Of a DNA stretch of 63,246 nt, positions 1 through 14,400 are shown in pieces. This stretch comes from Aquincolibacterium sp964606385. Lineage in GTDB: Bacteria; Omnitrophota; Omnitrophia; Omnitrophales; Aquincolibacteriaceae. The stretch's first letter is position 1. Each line of letters begins with the position of its first letter. The stretch spans positions 1 to 63,246 of the forward strand of contig CAZSFZ010000011.1 of the NCBI GenBank assembly GCA_964606385.1. Reading direction: 5' to 3'. Made by a program: the position numbers and the translations under genes. The notes below the pieces were generated by a model. The model did not search any database. It saw only the letters and a program-made list of their open reading frames with translations, and was not told where the DNA came from.

Positions 1-1
1 T

Positions 2-2480
2 GATCCGAACGCGGTGGTGGTCGACAATACGGACGGAACGAAGACGATCACGATCCAGGGTCTTGTCGAGATCTGGCGCGCAGGTGAGACGGGCTGGGGC
101 ACCGGAAATGATGTATTGATCCAGGCGCAGGAGACCGCGACGGGAACGACATGGTACTACGATGTGTCGGGCCGTGCGACCGGTGCTCGTGACGGGTCGG
201 GGAATCTTTTGGCGGAATATTCCTATGATGCGGCGGGCCAAGTTCGTGTTTCACAGGCCAACGGCAATGAGTATACGTACACGTATACGGACGCGAAGGA
301 TCCTTTCGGGACTTCCGCGCTTATTAAAGCGGAGTTTGACCGGGGCGGGATCCATTATGTGGAGAGTTATTCGAACGGCCGACTCACGACGCTTGAAAAG
401 GACGGCGCGCGTACGGGTTACTCCTATAACGACGCACTGAACCAGGCGACGCTTACTTCGCAGACCGGGACCCGGGTGGTGGACCTGGGAGGGGACGGGA
501 AACTCGGGACGGCGGATGACGTTCTTTTAGGCGGGACGGACGCGACGCTCCAAGTAACGAAGGACGTTTCGGGGCGGGTCCTTCAGGTCTACGACACGAC
601 GAACGGCACGGTGACGGATTTTAATTATTCGGGGAACCAAGTGGTGATCTCGACCGATTGGGTGACGGGCGGGGTGATCAATGAGGTAACGCTTGACCTT
701 GGCGCGGACGGGGCGCTTGGGACCGCCGATGACAAGCTTCTATATATAACGGGTATTTATAACGGCAATCTCTTCGTGGAGACCTTTGACGCGACCGGGC
801 ACATCGCTTCTTGGGAAGGTTTTGTGGAGGTCGCGAGAACGGATGCGGACGGCCGGTTCGTGAGAGCGGACGGGACGATCGCTTTGACAGAGGAAGAAGC
901 CGCTAAAGACCTTACACATGAGTGGACCACATACCTTTGGACGAGTACGGAGACACCGGGAGCGCTCGCGCTTCCCGTCGAGGAGCGCGGGGACGGGCTG
1001 GATTGGACGGTTTTGGTCTCGACCTACAGGATCGTGGGAACAGAGAAAGCGCCTGAGAGTCAGATGAGCTACAAAGCCGGGGCGGATGACGTGCTCGGCA
1101 CCGCGGATGATGTGCTGACCTATGTTTCAGGGTATGACGCGGCGAACAAGGTGCATTACGAGCAGACGTACGATGCTCAAGGAAGGATCCTCATCTATAA
1201 GAACACGGATACCGGGGATGAGCTTCGGTACACGTATGACGATACCGCGAAGACGGTGACGATCCAGTCGAGCGGCAATTATTTCAAACAGGTCTACAAG
1301 TTCGATGACAACCATCCCGGGGATTTTTCGTTCGCGCGCCTGACCGAGGAGGAGCGTGACGGGATCAAGCGGATCTGGGATGAAGATGAGCAGCTCATTT
1401 CCTCGATCGACCTGGAGACGGGGCTTGAGGTCAAGACCCCAAGCGGTCATTTTGTGACTTCGGTGACAAGTAAGGAAGGCATCACAACCTTTTTCCAGGA
1501 CGGGGTCATTCTTTCGGTCGTGAAGCGCGACGGGACGGTGCTTCGCACCTACACGCATGTTGTGGACCCGGTGACGGGAGAGCTCACGGATGTGAATTTT
1601 GACGGGAAGGACACGCTCGCGAAAGTGTCGATCTGTCTTGAGGGGGACACGGCGAACTGCTCGAGTTACCGGGTGTTGTATGAGAACGGGATCATGCTGG
1701 AATATCAAATGAAGGACAACCGCCCGGTACTTGTGTGGGTGGGCGATCCATTGGGGACTGATTTTACTCAAGAAACGGATCCCGCGACGGGGGACCTCAC
1801 GGTGCGCCATAACGACGGGCGGATGACGGTGTATTCGCAGGTGGCGGGGTTTTACGAGCTTCAACGTTCGATCAGCCTGCGGGGCGAGGTGGAGAACTAT
1901 TGCTATTACGGTTCAGGCATGTCGGAGGCGTGCAAGTCGGTGGATGTGGAGTCCGCGAAGCGGCAGATGCAGTTCGCGATCGATTCGCTTGCCGCGACGG
2001 GGGTCGACACGGACGAAGCGGAGTTCAAAGTTCCGGAGCTGAAGGCCGGGGACCCTGGCCTGGCCTTTTCGGTGCGGGCGGACGGAAGTATCGTGTTCTA
2101 CGCTCCCCGGGACGAGAAGGAGTGGCAGGATGTTCCGAACTCGCTTTTCACGATCTCGGAATTTGGACGGATGACCGTGAACCAGCTAGATGGATCCAAG
2201 CTCAAGCGCTCGATCGAGCTTCGGTCGGACGGGACGATCGCGAACGTGACGGAATATGACGAGGACGGCCGCGTGAGCGCGGCGTACCGTTACGATGATG
2301 GCGGTGTGAAGATCCTCTCCCACAACGTTTACACCTATTTTTCGACGGACAAGGAAAGCGCGGATTACCGGATGCTCAAGACGGTGGAAACGTACAATGT
2401 TGCGGATCTTAACACGCGTCTTATTAAGGATCTTACGGTCACCTCCGGCGGAACGCCTGTCGGGACGATCGAGAGCCGGG
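2..2480 (+). other. YD/Rhs-like tyrosine-rich repeat region, first block
   Basis: Degenerate YD repeats of the Rhs/teneurin type occur here, for example YYDVSGRATGARDGSGNLL at about nt 155-211 followed by YSYDAAGQV, then YDAANKVHYEQTYDAQGRI near 1132-1188 and YDEDGRVSAAYRYDDGGV near 2257-2310. In known Rhs proteins such repeats form a beta-sheet shell or a filament outside the cytoplasm. Spacing is irregular and many copies are decayed. Two of the nine close cysteine pairs lie here (C x7 C at 1634/1658 and C x9 C at 1901/1931). I see no Rhs core motif in this block. The assignment to a YD-like fold is moderately sure; no ligand can be named. Confidence 0.65.
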
Positions 2481-5400
2481 TGCATTACCTGGCGCGTCAC
2501 GCGGAGAAGAAGACGGATGAGGTGACGGGTAAGGACTTGGGGAATGAGGTCCTTCTGGGGAAATTCGATTATCTGGGGCTGGGGCTTGTGGATTATACGG
2601 AAAATTACCTAAAGCCCTTGACGCCCGGCGGTGCGACGCGTTTTCTTTCGATCGTGGAGCAGCAGTACACGGTATTTCAGCTTACACGGAGCGTGACCCA
2701 CAAAAATCCCGCGGGGGGCGGGGCCTGCGGCGCGGGATTCTCAGGCTGCGAGATCACGTCGTACGATGAGTTCACGTATATTCCCGGGACGACGGACATT
2801 GATTATACGAGCCGTTATGATGTGTTCGATAACGATACGGCGCTCCGGAGCGTGTTCCGCACGGAGCAGGTGGATGAGCGGACGACAGTGACGCATGATT
2901 TCGGGAAGGATTTTGAGGAGGACACGGAGGATGATACGTTCACGGTGAGCACCCAGGTAAAGCTCGGGAGTGATCTTTCCGGAAATGCGGCTCTTGAGGA
3001 ATGGGGGACGGAGTCCTATGAATACGAAGTCATTTCGGATGCGTCGCTCACCTGGAAGGATGGTTACAAAGAGGCATTTATCCGGGATCTTTTCACGGAG
3101 GCTCAGAGCCACACGTTCCAGTACGATATTTACGGGGATGGATCTCTTACCCGCACAAAATCGTATCGTTTCATCGGGGATGTTGAGACGACGGAAGTGA
3201 CTTATAGCGAGACGCAAAAGATGCTCGCAAACGAGATGGGGTATGAAGGGACGCTCGTGAGCACGCTTTTGGGAGATATGAGCCCCGCGGAGCTTGAGAA
3301 TTTCAAGGGACAGGAGTTCTCTTTTACAAAAACATGGAAATTCGGATTCGATCAAGACGAGGAGGATCGGATCGCGAAATCCGAGAGTTATTCGGTGACG
3401 AGCCGTGACGAAAACATTACCCGTTCTGTTTCAAGAGATGTCCTTACGGATCTGTTGACCTACACAAGTCAGACGAAAAGTGAGAACGCATCGATCCGTT
3501 CCGAACTCTTGGGTTCAGGGTCCCTGGCGGTCGCAAGCGACGAAGATATGTTCGAGTCCTGGAGCTATGCTGGCGGGTTTAACACGGATCAGTTGCTGCT
3601 GGACCACAGTTTTTCTTTGGATGTTTACGGGGATGGAACGCTTACCCGTACCAAGAATTTTGAGGTCATAAGCGGTGTGGCGACGGGGAAGATCAGTTTC
3701 AGTGAGACGAAAGATATCCCCCATAGCACGATCTCATATGACGGAACGAATTCGATCGGGACCCTTTTGCTTGGCCCGATGGACGGAGACATGAATTGGG
3801 AGGGGGAGCGCATCAGCCGTACCCAAACGTGGACGGAAGGATTCGATCACAGCGGGACACGGTATTTTGAAGGAGAGTCGTATCAGCTGACATCGGTGGA
3901 CGGGAAGGTCACGCGTTCGGCTAACTGGGACGCCATTAAAGGCGAGATTCATTACAATTATTTAGAACAGGTCAAGGTGCCGTATGAAACGATCACGGTG
4001 AACGGTATCCATGTAGGGGAAAGCCTTTTGGGGGATGTAGCGGGAAATCCCAACTGGAGCCCGAAGGGGATTCTCTACATGACAAGTTCCCGGGAATCTT
4101 TCAATGTGAGGGACCGTTTTATTGATTCGGAATCTTATCAGGTTACGTCACGGGACCGGGCTCAGACCCGCACGATGTCGATCGATCGACATCATCCGGA
4201 CGGTCCGCGGGTCAATTACTCGGTTTCGGTCCGTGTTTCCGGATTCGTCAACACGGCGGGCAACTATGAGTATCCGGAGATCCAGGCGCTTCTGGCGGAT
4301 CCGTCCGTTTGGCTTGTGGAATCGGACCGGTGGGCTTTCCAGGCGGTTTTTGAGAACGCGGTGTATTCACACAATCCGTTCTTTTTGGTGACCAATTACA
4401 ATGACGCGTTCAATATTTCAGGCCGTTCCGCGATGTCAAAGACTTATCAGGTAACGGCGCGGGATGGGGATACGACGCATTCGCTGGTGCTGGACGATCA
4501 TGTCCCGGCGGGTCTCCCGGACGCGAACGGCCATTATCCGAATTTCCGCACGTTGACGACGTATCAGATCCAGGAGCGCATGCTCAAGAAGGATCTTGAG
4601 GCCTTAGTGCCGACGATCGTTCCCGCGTCCACGCAGCAAGCGGCCCTCGACGCATTGAACTCGCTGCCTTTCGCGGTTTTTTATAAGAACACCTCGGGAG
4701 GGACGGAATCTTATTCGTGGAGTTCCCGGGACGGGAATTTAACCTACACCATTTCCGTGAATTCGAATGCTCCGGATGGCGCGGAAGCGACGTTCGGGAA
4801 GTCGGAGCGGGTGAGCCATGTCTCGGCAACGGCGATCGCGAATCAGATCTCGGATCCGGGAAAGCGCGATCAGGCGCTTGCGGCGATCCAGGGGGATCCG
4901 AAGACGACCTTTTATCGTTCCCAGACAGGGATCGGGGATCCGGTGTATCAGTGGACAAGCTCAACGGATCCGAACGTGAGCTATACGATCTCGATGAATA
5001 CCAAAGTTCCGGTGGGGGTCAACAATGACCCAACGGGGACAGAATATCTTTTTGGGCGGAATATCCGCATCAGCCGCGAAGAAATGGAGGTCCAGGCCCT
5101 CAAGATTCAGGATCCTGTGAAACGTGCTGAGGCATCCGCGCGCATATCCGAGAACGTGATCTTCTACCGCTCACAGGCGGGAACGGATGATCCGGTCTAC
5201 CAATGGTCAGCCTTCGGGGATCCGAATAAAAGTTACACGATCTCGGTCAATTCCGCGGCCCCGGATGGTGTCGAAGCGACTTTCAGTCAAAACTTGCGTG
5301 TTAGCCGGAATGAGGCCTTAAACCGTATTCAAAATGACACGGTCGGCGCCTGGATCGTGGACGAATCTGATCGTGCGGCAGCGCTTCAAGCCTATAACGA

Positions 5401-8400
5401 GGCGGTGGCGCTTGGCGGCGCATTCTATCTGATACAGGCGGGGAATGATAACCCGGTCCTTCAGTGGGCGGTTCCTTCGGATCTAAATACGACTTACTCT
5501 TTGGCTTACAAGGACGCATGGCACTCGGCTCTTTTTAGTTACAGCAGACGGGTGAGCCGGGAGCATGTTTTAAGTAAGGTTCCGGCGGACGACCCGCGCC
5601 GCGTTGCGGTGGAAACCGCGATCATGACTGGTAAATCTTTTTATATGTCGATGGGAGACCGCGGCGCGGCCTACCAGTGGACCGATGACGCCAACAAGAA
5701 CGTGAGTTATTCATTATCGCTGGACGAGAAATTTCCGGTGGGGACTGCGGGGGCTTATCAGGTTCCTCCGGTGCTGACGTTTTTGGTCAACACGCGAGTA
5801 AGTCTTGCAGAAGCGCGTTCGGGGATCGCGCTCATCGCGGACCCGGTGAAACGCGACGAGGCCGAAGCGAAGCTTGGCGTGGAAGGGGTGGCGGTTTACC
5901 GTTCGGTTTCGGATGGCGTCTCGTCGCTTGACGGGGTGGATCCGGTGTATCAGTTCTCGGATATGCAGGACCCGGATACCAGTTATACGGTCTCCATCCG
6001 TTCGGGAATTCCTGTGGGAGACCCTTCGGTGAATACGGGTTCTGAGGCTCTTTGGAATATTTCCCGGCGTGTGGGTCGCGCCGAGGTGGCAGCCTACTTT
6101 TCCGATCCATCACTGACGCTGATCACAAATGACGGAGACGTGGCAGCGGCGCTGGCAGAGGGAGAATCCTTTTATTTTTCAACGCCGGGGTCGAGGGAAA
6201 CCGGGACCTATCAATGGACGAGCTACAAGGATCCCAATACGAGTTACAGCGTTCAGGTAAAATTCGGCCAGGTGAGTTTTTCAAAAACCGTGCAGGTCAG
6301 TTCGGATACGGTGCTTGCGGAGTACGCCGCGGCGGTGGCCGCCGGAACGATCTCCGCCGCGGATACGCGTAAGGGCTCGATCGAACAGGCCATTCGTGAT
6401 GGTGTGGTTTTTTACCGGACGCAAGGCGACCGGGGTCCGAATTATCAGTGGTCGAGTGAAAGTGACAAGAACAAGACCTACAGCCTCGCGGTGGATACAA
6501 AGTTTCCGTCGGGTGCGGGGTACCGTACTGAGCTCAGCCTGACGACCAGTGTCCGGGCAAGCATTCAGGAATTGGAGAAGCAACTTTCGCTTATTGCGGA
6601 TACGAGCGACCGTGCGGAGGCTCAGGCAAAGCTCAGAGGCCAAGGCATTGCGGTCATGCGTTCGGTGACAGACGGTGTGGCGGCGACCGACGGGGTGGAT
6701 GCCGTTTATCAATTTACGGATATTTCCGACCCAAACACGAATTATTCGATTGCGATCCGTTCGGGGGTCCCTGTCGGGGATCCCGCGACGGACACTGGGA
6801 TGGAAGCAAGCTGGAACATCACGGTGCGCGTGGCCCTTTCGGAGGTCCAGTCCTGGCTTTCGAAAACGGGGTATGCGGTGATCGAGACCGGTGTCAACAC
6901 CGCCTCGGCGGTGACAGCGGATGCGATATATTATTTCTCCCGGTCCGGCACTGATGACGAAGGACAATATCAGTGGACGGATACAACGGACCCCAACATC
7001 AGTTACAGCCTTCAGGCGCGCGCCGAGTTTGCGCAGGTTACGGTCACTCAAATGACGCAAGTGAGTCTTGAGGCGGTCCGCGCGGAACTTGATCAAGTGA
7101 TCGCCGCCGGGTTCATGATGGCTTCGGACTCGCGGCACCAGACCATTTTAAATGCGCTATCGGATGGCGTGCTTTTCTACAGAGCTGAGGGCGACAAGGG
7201 ACCGAACTACCAGTGGGTGAGCGACAACCCTCAAACGCGGAACACTAATTATAGTATGAGCGTGGATCATTTTGTTCCTACGGGGACGGGGCCTGATGCG
7301 GGCTATCTGACCGAGCTTTCGATCACGACCAGTATCCGGGTTAGCAGGGCACAAGCGCTTAATCAATCGGCGCTTATTTCGGATCCGGAAGATCTTGCTG
7401 AAGCCAAGAAGAAATTGGATCTCGCCGGGATCAGTGTGATGCGGTCGGTAACGGATGGGGCCTCGGTGACCGACGGAGTCGATCCTGTTTTTCAATTTAC
7501 GGATCCGGAAGATGCGGATATCAGTTACAGCTTTACGGTCCGGAGCGGCCTTCCCGTGAATGATCCGGCGGTCGATAGGGCGGTGGAAGCGACCTGGAAC
7601 ATGACCGAACGTGTGGCCCCCGCGGCGCTCGAAGCTATGATCCGTGAAAATATCGCGGACGCGGAAGAGCTGGCAGCGGCGATTGCCGCGCTTTCCGATG
7701 GACTTCTCTTTTATTGGTCGCGCAACGGTTCGGATGACCCGGCGGGCCAGTACCAGTGGTCAAGCGGTTCGGACAGGAACACCAGTTACAGCTTGCAGGT
7801 CAAACCTTCGTTCCGCGAGGCGCATGTTACGACGACCGTGCAGGTGAGCCGGGAGACATTGGCCGCGGAGGCTGCGACGTTGACGGCTTCCTACACGGCG
7901 CGCGTTTCCGAGATCACGGGCGAGATCACGCGTCTTACGGCGGCAGATCCCGCGGACCCGCTGATCGCCGGCCTGAACTCGGCGTTGACGCAGCTTACCG
8001 CCGATTACAACGCGAAGAAAGCGCTTCTGGACAGCGCCATTGCCGATGGCAAGGCGTTTTTCCGGAGCCGGACCGGACTGGAAGAGGCGACCTATAACTG
8101 GACGAGCGAAACGGACCGGAACTTGAGTTACGCGATGTCGGTGAATACGCGGGTCCCGGTGGGGATTCCGGATGCCGCGGGTGTTTATCCTGCCACGCGC
8201 GCCGAGGTCTCAGTTTCCCGCAGCGAGCGCGTCAGTTACTCTTCGGTGCTCGCCCAAGCGGCGCTCGTTGAGGACAGCGCCAAGCGCGCCGAGGCTCTTT
8301 CCGCGATCAGCGCGAATGACGCCGCGGGCGGCGCCTTTTTCAGATCCACAACGGACCTGAAGGACCCGGTTTATCAATGGACGAATCCGGATGATTCCGG

Positions 8401-11400
8401 GGAAAGCTGGTCGATCGCGCTGGACACGAAAGTCCCCGCGGACGTGGCGGCGGCGGACGGTTCCCACTCAAGTTTCGTGATGGTGGCCAGTTTTACTCAT
8501 TCGGTGCGTGTCCCTTCCGACGAGGTTTCTGCCGCGATCGCGAAGATCCAGGATCCTGACAAGCGGGCAGAGGCGGAAGCCGCCATGGCGAAGGGCTCAA
8601 CTTTCAACCGTTCGCAGGCGGGTGCCGACGATCCGGTCTACCAATGGACGGAACGGGGCAATTCGAACGTGAGTTTTAGCGTTTCGTTTAACTCGCGCGT
8701 TCCCGCGGGGGTTCCGGACGCTTCGGGGATCTATCCTAGTTACAAGAGTGAGGTCACATTCTCCCGGAACCAGCGGGTGAGCCTGGAGGAAGTGCTGGCG
8801 CTGATTGCCGAGGTGCCGGTGACGGCTACGGACACGCGTAAGCGTGATGAAGCGTACTTGGCTCTTTTTGTGACTGATGCTTTCTATATGGCAAAAGCGG
8901 GAGCGGATGACGCGGTTTATCAATGGACGAACGCTTATGACGCGAACGAAAGCTTTTCTCTCACGAAAAATCCCCGGCTTGGGATCGTGACCTTCAATCA
9001 TTCCCGGCGCGTCAGCCGCGCTGATATCGAGGCCCGGATCGCGTATTTGGCGGGCACGGGGGATTCCCGGTACGCGCGCCTTGAGGCGGCCCTGGATGAC
9101 GCGGCGGGAGCGGGCGCCTTTTATATGTCCCAGGCCGGCGGCGACGACCCCTCGTACCAGTGGTCTAGCAAAACCAATAAGAATGTTAATTACAGCATGG
9201 CGGTCAACACGCATGTTCCGGTCGGGCTTGCCAATTCGGATGGAACTTATAGCACCTACAAGACGGAGGTGACCTTCACGCGCAACGAACGTGCCAGCGC
9301 GGAAGAGCTTGCGGCCCGTCTTACCCTGATCCGGGACCCCGCGGACCGCGCGGAGGCAGCACTGGCGTTTACGGCACAATCAGTCAAGGGGATGGCAATC
9401 TATCGCGCTCTTACGGACGGTGAGGCGGCGCTTGATTTTATCGACGCTTCCTATCAGTTCACGGACGCCTCGAATCCGGACCGGAGTTACACGGTGACTT
9501 TAAACTCGGCGTCGCCCGACGGTCTTGAAGCGGGTTGGGGCATTTCGACGCGCGTGAAAAAAGAAGATGTTCTGGCCTATGTTAATTCGGACGCGAACGG
9601 GGATTGGATCCTTGATCCGGCGAAGAGAGCGGAAGCGCTTTTGGCGCTCGGGGATGGCGAAGCATTTTACATGTCACAGGCTGGAACGAACGACAATATC
9701 CAGTATCAATGGACGAGTGTAAGTGATCCTCTCGTGAATCACAGCCTGGCGGTGAAAGATTCATGGCATGAGGCGGTTTTTACAAAGAACCGGCGCGTGA
9801 CCCGGGAGGATGTTCAGGCCCGATATGCTTATCTTGCCGGGAGCGTGGACAGCCGTTTTTCGAATCTTGAAGCTGCGCTCGGGGACGGTGAGATCTTTTA
9901 CATGGCGCAGGCGGGCAGTGATGACCCGAGTTTTTCATGGGCAAGCAAAACGGACCGAAATCTTAATTACAGTATGTCGGTGAATTCTCATATCGGGGTA
10001 GGAACGGCTGTGAACGGCGTTTATGCCTCCTATAAGACGGAGGTCGCTTTTTCGCGGAGCGTGCGGGTCAAGGTCAGCGAGGCGCGCGGGGAGGCGGAGG
10101 TGCTTGCCAACCCCGAGGATAAGGCAGAAGCTCTAGAGGCGCTTAGTCAGGAAGGGATCACGGTCTACAAAGCGCTTACGGATGGGGAATCGGTCAATGA
10201 CTTTATCGATCCGGTGTACCAATTCACGGACATGACGAATCCCGACAAGAACTATTCGCTCGCGATTAAGAGCGGGGTTCCGATGGGGTACCCTGTGACG
10301 CTGGGGACCGAATCAGGCTGGTCGGTCACGACGCGGGTGGCGCGTTCCGAGGTCCGGCATTATATGGAAGCCGAGGGCGGCGAAGAATGGATCACAGATG
10401 CGGCGAAGCGCGCGGACGCTTTAGCGGCCCTCTCTGACGGGGACGCGTTTTATCGGACCCAAACTCGGGCCAATGCCCCGGAGGGCGCGACCACTTCCTA
10501 TCAATATCAATGGACGAGCCGCGCAAACCAGAACGTGAGCTACAGTCTTACGGTGAGAAGCGGCGCCGACCTCAGTGATGCGGCGATTTTATGGCATGAA
10601 TCGACTTTCACGCGTTCCCAGCGCGTCACCAAAGACGAGGTGGAGGCGCGTTACGCGTATCTCAATGATCCAGCCGATCCGCGTTATACGGCAGGGGACA
10701 CGCGCTACGCGACGATCCAGGCGGCCGTGGCGGATGCGGACGCGGATATTTTCTATATGGTGCAGGCTGGCGGTGATGACCCGAGTTTCCAGTGGTCGAG
10801 CGGATCGAGCCGTAATCTTAACTATAGTTTATCGGTGAATTCCAAGGTGCCGGTGGGCACGGGCGCCGGGGCGGGTGTGAGGACCGAGGTCTCGTTCTCG
10901 AAAACGGAGCGGGTAAGTACGGCCGAAGTCGGCGCAGTCGAGGTCCCCAAGATCGGGGATGCTTCCGATCGGGCGGAGGCGGCATCGGTGCTTTCACAGG
11001 GAGGGATCATCGTTTACCGGAGCCTGACGGACGGGGAATCGGCAACGGATGGCGTGGATCCCGTCTATCAGTTCACCGATACGCGTAATCCTGACAAGAA
11101 CTACAGCATTTCGATCAAGAGCGGGCTTCCGGTCGGATATCCGGTCGTGCAGTACACGGGGGTAGAGGCCGCTTGGACCGTAACGACCCGGATCAGCCGT
11201 AACCAGGTATTGCGCCATATTGAAACGGATACGGCCGCCGGGAAAGAATGGATCGCGGACCCTGCAAAACGAGCGGCGGCGCTGGCGGCTGTTTCAGACG
11301 GAGATGTGTTTTACCTTTCGCAGGGGGGGGGGAACGACAACCACCAGTACCAGTGGACGAGCCGCACGGACCCGAACATCAGCTACGGGCTTTTGGTGAA

Positions 11401-14400
11401 AGACCAGCCCAATCCGGTGACGGGGGTGAACTGGCATGAGGCGACCTTTACGAAGACGCAGCGTGTGAGCAAGGAAGAGGTCGCGGCGGAACTTACGCGC
11501 CTAAGTGCGACCGACAGCCGGTACGCGACGCTTCAGTCAGCGCTTGCAGACGGAAAAATCTTTTATAAGTCGCAGGTGCTAGCGACCGAGAATCCGACCT
11601 TCCAGTGGACGAGCGAATCGAACCGAAATCTTAATTACAGTCTGAGCCAGGCGGTGGTGAATGACCCCGCGGGCCGAAGGATCGAGCTCACGATCACACG
11701 CACGGAACGTGTGAGCACGGCCGAGGCTCAAGCCGCCGCCGCGCTTGTGCGCGACGTCTCGGACGCGGGAGAAGCGCAAACGGCTCTCTCGACGAGCGGC
11801 GTGGTAGTTTACCGCGCGGTCTCGGACGGGGAGTCCACTCACGACGGGGATCCGGAAAAACCCTCGTACCAGTTCGCGGATGTTTCGAACCCTGACAGGA
11901 GCTACGCGCTCACGGTCAGTTCGGACGCGACCTTTGGGCGTGAGGCAACATGGAATATCACGGAGCGCATCAGCCGGGAGCAGGTTGGGCTGGCGATCCA
12001 ATGGCTCGTGGACGTCGCAAAGCGCGCTGAAGCGCAGGCGTCGCTCTCGGACGGCGATACCTTCTACATGTCGCAGGCCGGTACCGATGACAAGAACACA
12101 CAGTATCAGTGGACGAGCCGCTCGACGGATGGCACCAGTTACAGCATGCAGGTGCGCGCCGAGTGGCAGCAGTCAACCTACACCCGAACCGATCGTGTGT
12201 TTACCGAAGAGCTCGAAGCGTGGCTTGTCCGGTATGAGACGAGCTACCTGGAACACTACGGGGAGATCGAAGCCGATATCACGGCTGCCCAGCAGGGCGG
12301 AGACACCTCGCTTGTTGGGACACTTCAAACGGCCTTGACGGTGCTTGAGGACGAACACACGGTGCAGGTGGCGCGGGTCCGGGCGGGGATGGCGGATGGC
12401 GCGATTTTTTACCGCTCGAAAGCCGGCAGCGACGATCCGAGCTATCAGTGGACGGGCGAAGCGGATGAGCACAAAAGCTACAGCATCGGCGTGAATACTC
12501 ATGTGCCCGTCGGGGAACCGGATGCTACCGGCGCCTACTCGCGTTACAGGACCGAGCTTCATTTTACATTAACGGAAAGAGTCGAAAAGTCCGTGATCGA
12601 AAGCGACAGCGTCAAGGGCACCATGGTTGACGCGAATCAGATCTCTCAGGCCAACGAAGCGCTTCAGGATCCCGGAGCTGTTTTTTATAGAAGTTCAGTG
12701 GATTCCAAAGACCCGGCTTTTCAGTGGACGAGTTCTGTTTCGCCCGATGTAACTTTCAATATTTCATTGGATACGCACATGCCCCAGGACGGAGGCGATT
12801 ACATGACGGTTGGAACCTTGACGCGGGTGGAACGTGTGAGCCGCGCCACAATGCAAGGGCTTCTTGCTCAGATTCCAAGTCCGGATGCTGAGGAAAGCGA
12901 TGAGCTTAGGAATGCCCGCGCGGCGCTCGCGGACGGAGAGACTTTCACGGTTTCTCAAAGCGGTACCGATGACATGATTTATTCATGGGCCAGCGTTTCC
13001 GATCCGAATGTCAATTATTCGATCACGGTGGATATTCATTCGCCGAGCGGAAAGAACGCGAACTTTAAACGTTCTTCCCGGATCAGCCAGGAAGAACTCG
13101 AAATGATCCCCGCCGCGACTGCGGAAGCGCCGCAAGGAGTGAAAGATGAGCGGTTTGGGATGGTTCCGATCCGCGACCTGCTGCTCGGCAGTCTTGTGAC
13201 GGATCCGAATTGGGATGCCGCGGTGATCCGGCTTGTGGAAGGGACCACGCGCACCGACGGCCTCATGGAATGGACAGGGTACCAGATCACTTCGGAAGAC
13301 GGAACGGTGACGAGGATGGTGCTTTTTGATCTGACGCCGGGTGTTCCCGCTTCGGACCAAATCAGCTATATCGAAACGACGAACGTTGCGCAGGGTACGG
13401 TGATCGCGGGGCAGACCGCGGCAAGCATCTTTGGAAACTACGTGCAGGCTGGAGATTGGCCGCTACGGCATGTGACAGAGTCGCGTGATGCGTTTAACGC
13501 GGCAAGTCGCGGGATCGTTTCCGATTTTTATGATTTTGCGGGCCTGGATACCCCGACAGAAATGAAGGTTGCGGTGCTTGATCAGGCCGGAAACGTTACC
13601 GTCATCACGCAGGTCGATAAAGCGGAAGTGGTGACTTTGGTGCCTTTGATCCGCGATCAGGGGATGCGGCAAGCGGCGGTCGTGGCGATCAATGATCCGA
13701 ACGCGGTCTTTTACCGCGTGGAAGGTGACGGCCAGGATATGAGCTACCAGTGGACCTCCTCGTTCGATCCGAACGTGAGTTATTCGATATCCATCGACCT
13801 GAAGGTCCCGGTCGGCGATGAGGGTAACTTTACGCGTGACGCCACTTTTTCGACAATGACGCGCGTGAGCCGCGAAGTCATTGAAACGGCGTATGATGAA
13901 CAGCTCGCCAAAGTTCTGGTCAGTCTTTCGGACGGGACGATGGGAGTGACCCTTGCGGAGCTTCAAGGCGCTTCGGACCTGCAAGCTTTGCAATCATCGA
14001 TCAGTACGTCCTCAATGCCGCAGGAGGTCAAAGATGTCGTGGCGCGTCTTTCGCCTTCCGGATTTTACCGGGTTCAGTCGTATGTCCGTGATCCCGGCAT
14101 GGTGGCGGACGCGACGTCGGGGATCGCGACGGTCAGCCCCTCCGAATTGAAGGCCTTCGAAGCGGGCTGGAGTACGGATTCAAACCGGGGGACCGTATTC
14201 ACCCGGACGGTGACGATCGATAGTCTGGCAACGGACACCGTGGGCTATTCGTGGCAGGGGATCGACCATATCCGGAGTTATTCCCTGGGAGCTACCAATG
14301 TCGCTATTACCGAGATGGACGGCTCGGTCAGCTACGAGCAGGAGTACGCTTTCTCGGTTTCTCAAAGGGTCGCAAAGATCGAAAAAGACTTTATCCAACA

